Below the pieces are notes generated by a model. The model saw only the letters and a program-made list of their open reading frames with translations. It was not told where the DNA came from and did not search any database. Shown here piece by piece: positions 25,806 through 35,074 of a DNA stretch of 35,205 bases. Source of the DNA: Candidatus Poribacteria bacterium (GTDB taxonomy: Bacteria; Poribacteria; WGA-4E; WGA-3G); assembly GCA_022823085.1 (NCBI GenBank), contig JAJDXV010000181.1, forward strand, positions 1 through 35,205, read 5' to 3'. How positions within the stretch are numbered: position 1 is the first letter of the stretch; each line of letters starts with the position of its first letter. Position numbers and translations under genes: made by a program.

Positions 25806-25828
25806 GTAAAAAACGGAGGACACAATAG

Positions 25829-27274
25829 ATGTTATCGTTACCACAATTACCCGGACGCTTATGTGACGGGTTCTCACGTCGTGAATTTCTACGTGTCGGT
25901 GGTGCGGCGATGCTCGGCATTAGTCTGCCACAAGTATTGTCACTCCAAGCGAACGCGAATACGGCAGTTAATCCCGCTAAACCGCTAAACGGATGGGGGA
26001 AAGCCAACTCGGTCATCCTCCTCTTCCTGCAAGGCGGCCCAAGCCACCTCGACATCTGGGATCCGAAACCGGAAGCACCGTCGAACATTCGAGGTGAGTT
26101 CAAACCGATTCCGACCAATGTAAAAGGCATCCAATTGTCCGAAACCATGCCGCGTTTGGCGCAGCAGATGGACAAAGCCTGCTTGATTCGCTCCGTAAGT
26201 TACACACCGGCAGGTCTTTTCAATCATACCGCTGCGATGTATCAGATGGTTACCGGCGAAACACCGGATAAGGTCGCACCGTCAGGGCAGCTCGATCCGC
26301 CTTCACCTGCTGACCACCCGAACGCTGCAGCACATATCGCTAACTTCAAACCACCGGATGAACCGATGCTCGCCGCTGTTCAATTACCACGTCCAATGCA
26401 AGAGAGTAACATCATCGGCAAAGGTGGGAACGCCGGCTTCCTCGGTAGAGCGTACGATCCGTACTTCCTCTTCCAAGACCCGAATCAGGAAATTAACCTC
26501 GACGATTTAAGTTTACGTCCAGAGGTGCCGCCTGTGCGTCTGAAACGCCGGAAAGATCTCCTCGAAACGATTAATGCCGGGATGCCCGAAATTGATAAGG
26601 TAGCGGACTCCTACGCCTTGAACGAGTATTATGAGAAGGCGTACAACCTTATCTTGTCGCAACGTGCACGCAATGCATTCGATTTGTCTCAAGAACCAGA
26701 TGAGATGCGAGATAAGTACGGTAGACATACCTTCGGACAGAGCGCACTCCTTGCCCGACGGTTAGTCGAAGCCGGCACCCGTTTCGTTCAGGTGAACTGG
26801 CCCTCTGTCGCGAATGGTAATCCAAACACAACAGCGTGGGATACGCACGCAACCAACTTCGGTCCTCTGAAAAACTTACACTGTCCGAAGTTAGACAGCG
26901 CGGTCTCCTCACTGCTCGAAGATTTGGATCAACGCGGACTCTTAGAAGAGACACTCGTCTTGGCAATCGGTGAATTCGGACGCTCCCCACGGATGGGGAT
27001 AAGCACCTCTGGGAACAGCAATGCACCTGATGGACGCGATCACTGGCCCTATTGCTACACAGGATTAATCGCAGGCGCAGGTGTCAAAGGCGGACAGGTT
27101 TACGGAAAATCCGATGACACAGGTTCAACACCGCTTGAAAACCCGGTGCATCCACGCGACATCCTTGCTACGGTCTATCATACGCTCGGTATTGACCCGC
27201 ACACCATCGTTTACAATCATTTAGATCAACCCCGTGAATTGGTGAAAGGCGAACCGGTTATCGGGATATTCTAA
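25829..27274 (+). CDS. DUF1501 protein, Tat-exported, sulfatase-fold type
   Basis: 481 residues. The N-terminus carries a twin-arginine signal, SRREFLRVGGAAMLG with Arg17-Arg18, so it is likely exported folded. The core begins VILLFLQGGPSHLDIWDPKP, the DUF1501 signature, and continues with ETMPRLAQQMDK, WDTHATNF and AIGEFGRSPRMG, giving the Asp/His residues expected for an alkaline-phosphatase-like metal site. The enzymatic reaction is not established for the family. CGGAGGACA precedes the ATG. Together with the gene before it (DUF1549/1553), it forms the conserved pair seen widely in Planctomycetes and Poribacteria. Confidence 0.93.
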   Translation: MLSLPQLPGRLCDGFSRREFLRVGGAAMLGISLPQVLSLQANANTAVNPAKPLNGWGKANSVILLFLQGGPSHLDIWDPKPEAPSNIRGEFKPIPTNVKGIQLSETMPRLAQQMDKACLIRSVSYTPAGLFNHTAAMYQMVTGETPDKVAPSGQLDPPSPADHPNAAAHIANFKPPDEPMLAAVQLPRPMQESNIIGKGGNAGFLGRAYDPYFLFQDPNQEINLDDLSLRPEVPPVRLKRRKDLLETINAGMPEIDKVADSYALNEYYEKAYNLILSQRARNAFDLSQEPDEMRDKYGRHTFGQSALLARRLVEAGTRFVQVNWPSVANGNPNTTAWDTHATNFGPLKNLHCPKLDSAVSSLLEDLDQRGLLEETLVLAIGEFGRSPRMGISTSGNSNAPDGRDHWPYCYTGLIAGAGVKGGQVYGKSDDTGSTPLENPVHPRDILATVYHTLGIDPHTIVYNHLDQPRELVKGEPVIGIF

Positions 27275-27285
27275 ACAGCCAGTTG

Positions 27286-27493
27286 GCGAGTACGCAGTTA
27301 ACAGTTTTCAGTACGGTTTTTCTGCGAAAAACCTTTCAGTTTTCAGTTAACACATTGTGTCGGGAACATTTTCTGTAACTTTGACCAAGAACTCGCGCCT
27401 ATTTTTAAATATCGGAAATTGAGTTCTTGGTCAAACAATATATCTCTTTAACTGAGTACTGAAAGCGTAGCGTACTGAGTACTGAGTACTCGC
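27286..27493. repeat. inverted-repeat element between the DUF1501 and pre-peptidase genes
   Basis: GCGAGTACGCAGT (27286-27298) and ACTGAGTACTCGC (27481-27493) are inverted copies with one mismatch. Adjacent CAGTTTTCAGTAC and GTACTGAGTACTGAGTAC units extend the symmetry. A GTTTTTC-TGC-GAAAAAC hairpin lies near the left end. This resembles a small non-autonomous (MITE-like) insertion of about 208 bases. Confidence 0.6.
27380..27435. repeat. perfect 15-base inverted repeat
   Basis: TTTGACCAAGAACTC (27380-27394) and GAGTTCTTGGTCAAA (27421-27435) are exact reverse complements separated by 26 bases. They lie in the middle of the larger inverted-repeat element. No T-run follows. It could be a nested element end, a transcription-factor operator or a stable RNA hairpin. 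Confidence 0.85.
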
Positions 27494-27508
27494 TAAGAGG
27501 TGATCAAA

Positions 27509-30004
27509 ATGCCTAACATGTTATTTCGGAGATTGCGGAGACACGCCAGATCGCCTGCTCTCCGACTTCCAGTCGAATACTGTTTCCTTTTCCTGTTTAT
27601 CTTTTTTACGGTAAATTATGCTGATGCGCAGGTTGTGCCAGCACTATCGACTGTCTCCCCGCAGGGCGCGCAACAGGGGCAAAACGTAGATGTGATCCTC
27701 ACGGGTAAGAATCTTGACACAGCAACAGCCGTGTGGTTCAGCGGAACCGGCATCACCGCGGAAATCAGACAAGAGACCCAGCAAGCAGCAGTCCTATTTA
27801 ACGGCACCGGTGTCTCTGGACAGGTCCCGACCGACGCGCGGTTAGTTGCCTCTTTGACAATTGCCGCCGATGCACCGTTAGGTGTCCGACAACTCCGAAT
27901 CGTCACACCTTATGGCGTTTCCAACGCACAAAACTTCATCATCGGTAATCTACCGGAAGTCAATGAAAACGAGGCGACTGAGAAGGCTGAAATGTCAAAC
28001 TGGTTGGAGTTGCCTGTCACTGTCAACGGTGTGATTGCATCTATTGATGATGCGGATAGTTTCAGTTTTGATCTGAAGAAGAATGCACGGCTTATCTGTG
28101 AAGTGACGGCACAACGTATCGGGTCTCCGTTGGATTCATATCTTGTGCTTCGTGACCCTAACGGTGCTGAAGTGGCGAACAGTGGACAGGGCAGCGGATT
28201 GGATTCCGTCCTTGATTACACCGCACTTGCAGCAGGGAAATACACGCTCCATATTCGGGATATCCGCTACAAAGGTGGCGGTGGGTTTCGTTACCGCCTA
28301 AATATCGGTGAGTTACCGTATCTTGAGACGATTTTTCCGCTCGGTGGACAACGCGGAACAGATAATACGATTGCCGTTACCGGCGCGAACCTCGAGACTG
28401 TGAATGCGATACAGGTTTCGATAGATGCTGAAACACCAAAAGGTCAGCAATCACTGAGGGTTAAGACACCTTCTGGGTTGACGAGTAATGCGCACCCATT
28501 TTCTATCGGAAGTTTGGCAGAAATGGCGGAAAGTGAACCTAACGATTCGGCTGATAAAGTGAACCCTGTAAACACACCGATAACAATCAACGGAAAAATT
28601 GATAAGCAGGGAGATGTTGATAGGTTTTCGTTTGAGATAAAAACGCCGCAACTTCTCGTTTTTGAAGTGGAGGCACTTAGACTCTCATCGCAGCTGGACG
28701 CGCTCCTCACGCTTTACGGTGCAGAGAATGATCAGGTCTTGGCGGTCAACGATGACGCTCGCCGCAGTGATGCGCGTATTGAACAGAATTTCACGGAAGC
28801 AGGGAAATATTCTATCGCTATCCGAGACCTGAACAATCAAGGCGGAGATGCTTATTCATATCGCTTGAATATCCGTCCGTTGGAACCGGACTTCACACTC
28901 AGTGCAGTCGTGCTTGACAGCCAAAATCGTCCGTCTGGTTTGGATAGCCCGCGCGTCAGTCGTGGTGGCACCTTCACAATGCAGGTTAACGTTAACCGTC
29001 TCGATAGACTCAGCGGTCCTATCCGCTTACACTGTCCTACACTGCCGAAAACGTTTGACGTGAGTCCTGCCGTCATTGAAACAGGGAAAAACCAGGCGGT
29101 CATCACGGTAACAGCACCGTGGGATGCACCGCTCGGTCTGATGCCGTTCTCCGTGGCAGGTGTCAGTGCTGTTGGTAGTCGTCAGGTGGAACGGATTGCT
29201 ACCCCTTCTGCGATGCTCCTGACTGTGATGGAGGCACCCGAATTCACGCTGGCACTTGCTGAAATTAGCGCGAGTGTTGCACATAATAAAATAGTCAACC
29301 TCCACCTAACTACGAATAGACGCGACGACTTCACAGGTCCGATCACACTTTCAGTCGTCGGCTTGCCGCCCCGTGTAACCGCAGCGCCTGTCACTGTTAC
29401 CCCAAATAAAAATGAGGCGGTACTCTCAATACGAGCCGGAAGTTTTGAACGGAGAGAACAGTTCTCCGTTGTACCACCACCCGGTATCAACTATATTTCC
29501 GTCGTTGGCACAGCGAACGTTAGCGGAGAGACGGTGAGTCAATCGACACCCGCTATTCCCTTGACGATCCTTGAGGCTCCATTCATTGTAACAGTAGAAC
29601 CTTTACGTTTTAGCATCGTCTTCCCCGCAACAGTTGCTGCGAACGGCGACGCAAATCCAAACGTAGAAGCAGACACTGTGGCGATTGCAGCGAACCCAAC
29701 TGCGGATACCGAAACGACAGAAAACGAAACTCCCCTGACAAAAGAGGCGATACTCACGCTAACAGTCGTCCGTCAAGGCGGTTTTACGGATGTTGTCACG
29801 TTGACACCCATCAATTTACCTGAAGGTTTCACCACGGAAGCTGTTACGATTCCGGTAAATGAAACCGAAGTCCAAGTCCCGCTGAAGGCTATCGGTTCCT
29901 TGGAAGATAAGACCTATCAGTTCAGATTCCGAGGGTCTGCCACCATCAACGGCAAACCGTTTGTACAGGACAGTCCGGTCCTCAATGCCAAGATTATCCA
30001 TTGA
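27509..30004 (+). CDS. secreted protein with TIG-like and two pre-peptidase C-terminal (PPC) domains
   Basis: 831 residues from the ATG at 27509, chosen because AAGAGGTGA lies directly upstream; a GTG at 27500 would sit inside that site. A signal peptide with the core YCFLFLFIFFTVNYADA is followed by an IPT/TIG-like domain (VSPQGAQQGQNVDVILTGKN). A first PPC domain (about 163-270) contains DDADSFSFDL and a second (about 353-454) contains GDVDRFSFEI. Several Ig-like beta domains rich in Thr and Val follow. This is the third member of the DUF1549/1553-DUF1501 set seen in Planctomycetes and is probably a surface or periplasmic binding component. No catalytic motif is seen. Confidence 0.82.
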   Translation: MPNMLFRRLRRHARSPALRLPVEYCFLFLFIFFTVNYADAQVVPALSTVSPQGAQQGQNVDVILTGKNLDTATAVWFSGTGITAEIRQETQQAAVLFNGTGVSGQVPTDARLVASLTIAADAPLGVRQLRIVTPYGVSNAQNFIIGNLPEVNENEATEKAEMSNWLELPVTVNGVIASIDDADSFSFDLKKNARLICEVTAQRIGSPLDSYLVLRDPNGAEVANSGQGSGLDSVLDYTALAAGKYTLHIRDIRYKGGGGFRYRLNIGELPYLETIFPLGGQRGTDNTIAVTGANLETVNAIQVSIDAETPKGQQSLRVKTPSGLTSNAHPFSIGSLAEMAESEPNDSADKVNPVNTPITINGKIDKQGDVDRFSFEIKTPQLLVFEVEALRLSSQLDALLTLYGAENDQVLAVNDDARRSDARIEQNFTEAGKYSIAIRDLNNQGGDAYSYRLNIRPLEPDFTLSAVVLDSQNRPSGLDSPRVSRGGTFTMQVNVNRLDRLSGPIRLHCPTLPKTFDVSPAVIETGKNQAVITVTAPWDAPLGLMPFSVAGVSAVGSRQVERIATPSAMLLTVMEAPEFTLALAEISASVAHNKIVNLHLTTNRRDDFTGPITLSVVGLPPRVTAAPVTVTPNKNEAVLSIRAGSFERREQFSVVPPPGINYISVVGTANVSGETVSQSTPAIPLTILEAPFIVTVEPLRFSIVFPATVAANGDANPNVEADTVAIAANPTADTETTENETPLTKEAILTLTVVRQGGFTDVVTLTPINLPEGFTTEAVTIPVNETEVQVPLKAIGSLEDKTYQFRFRGSATINGKPFVQDSPVLNAKIIH

Positions 30005-30012
30005 TTAGTTTT

Positions 30013-30158
30013 TAGTTGTTGGTTATAAGTTATAAGTTTTGTTTCTGATGTTTGACGTTTCTTTGTAAAGGTTGTTACCCAATTGAAGTACTGACCGTTA
30101 TCAAAAGCGGCTTAAATAATCGAAAACCTCTTAACTTATAACTTATAACTTATAACTA
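30013..30158. repeat. TTATAAGT-type intergenic element, copy 2
   Basis: GGTTATAAGTTATAAGTTTT at 30021 and AAAACCTCTTAACTTATAAC from 30123 repeat the ends of the element at 25711-25805 with a different interior. The right end consists of three tandem ACTTATA units and touches the tgt start codon. Confidence 0.7.
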
Positions 30159-30159
30159 T

Positions 30160-31317
30160 ATGCCAGAATCCCCCTATACACTTATCCACGAAGATAAAGC
30201 CACTGCAGCCCGCGTCGGTAAACTCCAGACAGCACACGGTGTTGTGAATACGCCGATATTCATGCCTGTCGGCACACGCGGGACGGTGAAAGCATGCACT
30301 CCGCAGATGCTATCCGACCAAGTTCAGGCAGAAATTATTCTTGCGAATACCTATCACCTCTACTTACGTCCGGGACATGAAATTGTCCGAGAGGCGGGGG
30401 GCTTACACGCGTTTATGGGGTGGCAGCACCCCATCCTAACCGACAGTGGTGGGTTTCAGGTTTTCAGTCTCGGTGCGCTACGCACAATTACCGAGGAAGG
30501 TGTAGCGTTCCGTTCTACGATAGACGGCACCGAACACTTTATCTCTCCCGAACGTTCCATCGAAATCCAGAATGCCCTCGGCGCGGACATTATCATGGCG
30601 TTTGACGAGTGTCCCGCGCTGCCAAACGATTATACGTATCTAAAGAATTCGATGGAGATGACGTTACGGTGGGCAGCACGGTGTAAAGGGGCGCATCAGA
30701 ATGCGGATCAGCTCCTCTTCGGGATTGTGCAAGGCGGTATGGAATGCGACCTCCGTCAGGCAAGTGTGGACGGCACGGTATCCATCGGTTTTCCGGGGTA
30801 TGCTATCGGTGGTTTGAGTGTCGGCGAGGAAAAGGATTTGATGTATGAGACACTTGCATACACCGCACCGCTGCTACCGGCAGAAAAACCACGCTACCTG
30901 ATGGGTGTCGGCACGCCTGAAGATTTGGTCTACGGTGTACGGTGTGGGATTGATATGTTCGATTGTGTGATGCCGACCCGAAACGCACGCAACGGATCCC
31001 TGTTTACAACAACCGGTATCGTCCGCATCCGCAACTCGAAATACAGACGAGATTTTAGTCCCTTGGATCCAGAATGCACCTGTTACACCTGCCAAAACTT
31101 CACACGGACGTATCTCCGGCACCTGCATATCGAAAATGAGATTCTCGGTTCGCAACTGCACACGTTGCACAACTTACATTTTTACATCAGTCTAATGCGT
31201 GGAATCCGACGCGCTATCTGTGACGGGAATTTCGCAACCCTCACAGAGGGCGAACCGGATATTAGCGCGTTGGTGAAGTTAGGACAGTCCGCTGACGAAC
31301 CAGTTGTCGGGCATTGA
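30160..31317 (+). CDS. tgt: tRNA-guanine (queuine) transglycosylase
   Basis: This enzyme exchanges guanine 34 of GUN-anticodon tRNAs for preQ1 in queuosine synthesis. It is 385 residues, standard for the bacterial family. Motifs: TDSGGFQVFSL with Asp95 (general base region), MAFDEC with Asp149, GGLSVGE, the base-exchange nucleophile in GIDMFDCVMPTRNARNG (Asp265), and the zinc site CTCYTC (Cys306, Cys308, Cys311) with His337. No ribosome-binding sequence precedes the ATG; the upstream bases are the ACTTATA repeat of a dispersed element, so its translation signal is unusual. Other queuosine genes are not in the window. Confidence 0.97.
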   Translation: MPESPYTLIHEDKATAARVGKLQTAHGVVNTPIFMPVGTRGTVKACTPQMLSDQVQAEIILANTYHLYLRPGHEIVREAGGLHAFMGWQHPILTDSGGFQVFSLGALRTITEEGVAFRSTIDGTEHFISPERSIEIQNALGADIIMAFDECPALPNDYTYLKNSMEMTLRWAARCKGAHQNADQLLFGIVQGGMECDLRQASVDGTVSIGFPGYAIGGLSVGEEKDLMYETLAYTAPLLPAEKPRYLMGVGTPEDLVYGVRCGIDMFDCVMPTRNARNGSLFTTTGIVRIRNSKYRRDFSPLDPECTCYTCQNFTRTYLRHLHIENEILGSQLHTLHNLHFYISLMRGIRRAICDGNFATLTEGEPDISALVKLGQSADEPVVGH

Positions 31318-31330
31318 CCACTATTCCTTC

Positions 31331-32320
31331 TTGGCTCATGTAAAAAGTAAGTGCTATTTTTTCCAAGTTATGTTAGAATGTTATTTATGGATTTTCCAAT
31401 ACAATCTCTCATAGATGAAGAACAAGCTCAAGCGTGGATGTTGAATCATTTCCATCCGCAAGGGTTGTCTTGCCCGAAGTGCCAAGCGAGCGTGTCGGAG
31501 GCACGCAAGTTCCGTAAGACCGAAACAAGTGGTCTACAAGTCTATCGCTGTAAACACTGCGAGAGCATCTACAACCTCTATACAGGAACGGTGTTCGCGG
31601 GCACGCAGTTTCGCCCCTCACAGGTTGTTCTGATTTTACGCGGTGTCTGTCAAGGTGTTTCAAGTGCCCAACTCGGACGTGAGTTAGGTATCAGTCGTCA
31701 AACGATCCTTTCTATCAGACGTAAACTCCAATCTTCAGCAGAGGCGATCCAACCTTGAGATGCTTTACCGGATGCTGAAGTCGAAACAGATGAGATGTTT
31801 CAAAATGCCGGTGAAAAAGGAGATAAGCATGATGATCCTTCGGATCCGCCGCGGTGTCGTGGTAATAAGCGGCGAGGACACGGGACTTATGAAAATGATC
31901 GTCCGCCTATTGTTGGGACGAAGGGGCGTAAAAGTGGTCTCCTGAGGTTACGTCTTGTGCATCGCACCGATTCTCTGACGCTTTCAAACCACGTTCATCA
32001 GTTCACGCTGCCGACCGCAACGGTGTATACAGATGGCTGGCGTGGCTATAACGCTATTCAGCGTTCCCGTGAGATCGTTGTTCATAAAGATGGCGAGTGG
32101 GCGAGAGACGCAGATGGTGATGGGTTTTACGAAATCCACACCAATACGATTGAAGGCGTCTGGACGATAGTGCGTAACTTCCTGCGCCCCTTTCGGGGTG
32201 TTCATAAAAAGTTCCTCGCAGGTTACATCGCAATCTGTGAGTTCATTATGAACCTAAAATCTGTCTCTGTTGAATTCATATCAAAACTCGTAAAAAGCAC
32301 TTACTCTTGACATGAGCCAA
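31331..32320 (+). mobile_element. IS1595-family insertion element, defective
   Basis: Ends are imperfect inverted repeats: TTGGCTCATGTAAAAAGTAAGTGCT at 31331-31355 against the complement of 32296-32320, 23 of 25 positions alike. The element is about 990 bases and contains one transposase gene with a nonsense codon. Flanking bases show no matching target duplication, suggesting an old or rearranged copy. Confidence 0.82.
31387..32310 (+). pseudogene. IS1595-family (ISXO2-like) transposase with an in-frame TGA
   Basis: The first part (to 31758) has the zinc ribbon CPKC...CKHC and a helix-turn-helix (QLGRELGISRQTILSIRRKL). After TGA at 31756-31758, the same frame continues DALPDAEVETDEMFQNAGEKG, with TYENDRPPIVG, VYTDGWRGYN, EIHTNTIEGVW and NFLRPFRGVHKKFL, the ISXO2 DDE domain with its Asp, Asp and Glu/His regions. 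A single nonsense mutation therefore splits an otherwise complete transposase. The ATG at 31387 is preferred; 31378 and a GTG at 31351 are alternatives. No cysteine is expected at the TGA, so selenocysteine is not implied. Confidence 0.85.
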
Positions 32321-32328
32321 ATGTCTTT

Positions 32329-32488
32329 AGGACTTACGCAAAGCGCAATATTTTTGTGATCAGTTGTAAGTTCAGGACTTACACAAAATCACGGAATTAT
32401 GTTTTACCACGCGGTGCGGTTAGGAATTCAGGTCGCATTTGGGGGAGTACACCGCAAAACCGCACCTATCAGGAATTGCGTAAGTCCT
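32329..32488. repeat. AGGACTTACGCAA repeat cluster next to the IS
   Basis: AGGACTTACGCAA at 32329-32341, AGGACTTACACAA at 32374-32386, and an inverted TTGCGTAAGTCCT at 32476-32488 bound a 160-base region. Inside it, GGTGCGGTT (32413-32421) and AACCGCACC (32458-32466) form a second inverted repeat. No coding potential is supported. It looks like a miniature element abutting the IS1595 element. Confidence 0.65.
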
Positions 32489-32533
32489 ACGTCGCTATGA
32501 TTGGAAACTCGAAAATTTCTAAAATATGCCTCT

Positions 32534-34255
32534 TCACTTAATCGGAATATGCACAATAGTGGCGACCTTATAGGGTTGCGGTAAATCAGCAGGTGGCCGA
32601 TTTAGGTGAACACTGTGTGTAATCACATCTCCCGATAAAAGTTCTACGTTCCGTGCAAGAACGAGATCGGTACGTGTTGTTAATTCGCCCTCGTAAATTG
32701 TTCTTGCAGGGGCGATATTAACAAGCCCTTCCGATAGGAAAAGTTGGTAAGATTTACTCTCGAGTGCAGGTGTGTTAACATCTGCCAAAAAGATAATCGG
32801 TAAGGTTTCGTCTTCAAACTCGGGCGCATCCACCAATTCTTGTGCTTGCGCAACTCGAGTTTCGGCTGTCAGCACGTCTAACTGTGTCGTAACAATGACG
32901 TATGTAGTGCCAGAAATATTGACATCTACCGAAGCATATCCTCTACCTCCAAGGTCGGTATTTTTGCGTGAGAGTGCGTTGAAGTAAGGAGCCCCAAAGG
33001 CACGGGTTAAGTTTTCAGAAGTATAGACATCACCACGAGCCAGAATCAGATCATGACCGGTAAAGCGGACCTCTCGAATTGCCTCGCCATGGAACATAGG
33101 TGCTTTAACATCTACGCCTGGTATGCGGACACTGGTGTGATAGGTTAAGCCTTCTGTTAGCAGCGTATGATTCAAAACTTGAAGAAAATCCAGGGCAACA
33201 TCTTCAACCGGAACTTGCCCGTCTTCCATCAGGTCCTCAGGGGTTTGTAAGCGGATTGACGAAACCCCACGTAGCGCGATGAAGTGTGGTTGGGATGTCT
33301 TTACAGATCTGGCGAATGCCGCAGCCCGCTCCCGAAAATCGGACGCAACAGCTTTCTTGAAGATGTCAGCAACTTCTTCTTCGGCAAACGGTTCCTTGTT
33401 TGCTATAGACGATAGCAAATCCGTGATATTACAAACGGAAACGTCGTAAGCCATGACCGTTAGATAGCCCGTTGAAGTATCGAAATTTGCAGCTTGCTGA
33501 GAGTGGGTTACGCGGTGACCGTTTATGCCCAGCATCAGCACAATCAAGAAGCTGCTGACGGCGGCGAGTGCCCACGGCAAAGACGGTTTGCTCGGGACAG
33601 TTGCTGCCGGTTTGATACCGGAGCCCGTCTCTTTCAAGGCTTGCATAACGTTTTCAGTCAGATTTTCAGAGAGTTGGAAAGTGTTTAAAGCTTCTCTAAT
33701 GAAAGGTTCTTTCCGCTTTAAACGTTGCTGGGCACGTCGGAGTCGACTCTTAATCGTATTCGTTGATATGCCCAGAAGGGCACCGATATCTTCACATGTC
33801 ATCTCGCTGAAATAGTGAAGCGTAATCACGGTGCGCTCGTTTTCCGGCAACTTGGCAAGCAATTTTCTGACAACTTCCCGTTGGGACGCTTCTGTAATTT
33901 TCGCGCGTTCTTCCACAACATACAAAGAGTAAGCATCTTTCTGTATCAGCGTTTCAGCTTCCGCTTCGAGCGGTTGCGTCTGTATCCGCTTTTCTCGGAG
34001 CCATGTAATGCAACAGCGATTCGCAATCACAGAAATCCATCGCAAAAACCGTGTCGGATCCTTCAGGGTTGCCAACTTCTGATAGGCAATCAGGAAAGTG
34101 TCCTGCGTAATTTCTTCGGCGAGATGAAAATCCCCTATTTTTCGCCATACGAGCCCGTGAACTTGTTTCTGATACTTTCTAATTAGGATAGAGAAGGCTG
34201 GTTCATCCCCCGCAAGCACGCGGTGAATCAGTTCAACATCATCATTTTTCATCAT
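32534..34255 (-). CDS. ECF-type RNA polymerase sigma factor fused to a membrane segment and a degenerate EEP-like domain
   Basis: 573 residues. Sigma region 2 spans about 22-90 (AEEITQDTFLIAYQKL, RFLRWISVIANRC) and region 4 about 130-182 (LPENERTVITLHYFSEMT, LGISTNTIKSRLRRA). A membrane helix follows at about 226-246. The last 310 residues resemble an endonuclease/exonuclease/phosphatase fold (LTVMAYDVS, PHFIALRGV, YVIVTTQLD, LPIIFLADVN). The catalytic positions look lost: Asn to Asp271, Glu to Gly330, His to Gln458, although Asp492 and Asn494 remain. I infer a membrane-tethered sigma factor whose extracytoplasmic domain senses a ligand. GGAGGT precedes the tandem ATGATG; M2 at 34252 has the better spacing. 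Confidence 0.85.
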   Translation of the reverse strand: MMKNDDVELIHRVLAGDEPAFSILIRKYQKQVHGLVWRKIGDFHLAEEITQDTFLIAYQKLATLKDPTRFLRWISVIANRCCITWLREKRIQTQPLEAEAETLIQKDAYSLYVVEERAKITEASQREVVRKLLAKLPENERTVITLHYFSEMTCEDIGALLGISTNTIKSRLRRAQQRLKRKEPFIREALNTFQLSENLTENVMQALKETGSGIKPAATVPSKPSLPWALAAVSSFLIVLMLGINGHRVTHSQQAANFDTSTGYLTVMAYDVSVCNITDLLSSIANKEPFAEEEVADIFKKAVASDFRERAAAFARSVKTSQPHFIALRGVSSIRLQTPEDLMEDGQVPVEDVALDFLQVLNHTLLTEGLTYHTSVRIPGVDVKAPMFHGEAIREVRFTGHDLILARGDVYTSENLTRAFGAPYFNALSRKNTDLGGRGYASVDVNISGTTYVIVTTQLDVLTAETRVAQAQELVDAPEFEDETLPIIFLADVNTPALESKSYQLFLSEGLVNIAPARTIYEGELTTRTDLVLARNVELLSGDVITHSVHLNRPPADLPQPYKVATIVHIPIK

Positions 34256-34429
34256 ATACCTCCGGACAAAATATTTTCATCAATTCACTTCAATATCTAT
34301 TGACGCGAGTTAGCAGGGATCCGGGTGCATAATTCTGAAAAAAAGTTGTGTAGGCTTTACGCAATTTCATGGTATTGTAGATTTTACCATAGTTAGTGTT
34401 GGATTTCCACTTAAGAGTAGTCATGTAGA

Positions 34430-35074
34430 CTATTTTACAGTATCTGTAGCGTTAGTTGCGGAGGCGAAGTCCCAGAGCAGGACCGAACAGTCCCAACTTC
34501 CGCTCGCGAGTGTCTTTCCATCTGGACTGAATGCGACATTCGTAACAACATCCGTGTGCCCTGAGAGCATGCTTTTATGTTGGCCTGTGTTTGCATCCCA
34601 CAGACGGATTATCCCATCTGTATGACCACTTACGAGTGTCGCACGATCCGGACTGAACGAAACACAATAAACTCTGGATGCATGCCCTATAAGTGTTTGT
34701 TTCTTGACCCCTGTGACAACATCCCACAAACGGATGGTATTGTCCGGCCCGCCACTTGCGAGCATCTGTCCATCCGTACTGAACGAAACACTATGAATAT
34801 GAGGCGGATACATATTCGCCTGCCCATGCATTAAGTTTTGATTTTCAAGTTTTTGCGTCAGTTCGCCTCTTGTAACATCCCATAAGTAGATGTTCCCATC
34901 CAAGCTTCCACTTGCGAGTGTTTTTCCATCCGGACTGAAGGAGACACTACTGACGGCTTGATGCGTAAGTTTTCGCTGCTGTTCGCCTGTCATCGCGTTC
35001 CACAAACGTACCGTTCCGTCCCAACTCCCACTTGCCAACAGCCGACCATCCGGACTAAAAGAGAAACTAGTAGT
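34430..35074 (-). pseudogene. WD40 repeat protein, 5' end removed by an IS630-type element
   Basis: About five WD40 blades of the type FSPDGKTLASGSxDGxxRLWD, ending SATNATDTVK. Upstream the first blade is cut: TTSFSFSPDGRLLASG is preceded directly by TAG at 35075-35077, which is also the stop of a transposase tail in the same frame. A seven-bladed propeller would need roughly two more blades and a start codon, so the gene is N-terminally truncated. A TTG inside the first blade could start translation of 202 residues but would give an incomplete propeller. Confidence 0.75.

Noticed and set aside
31756..31758. In-frame TGA in the IS1595-type transposase as another selenocysteine codon
   Set aside because: The position is in a variable linker before LPDAEVETDEMF where no cysteine is expected, and transposases are not known as selenoproteins. 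A nonsense mutation is simpler.
31323..32328. Target-site duplication around the IS1595-family element
   Set aside because: The eight to nine bases outside the left and right ends do not match under either choice of end.
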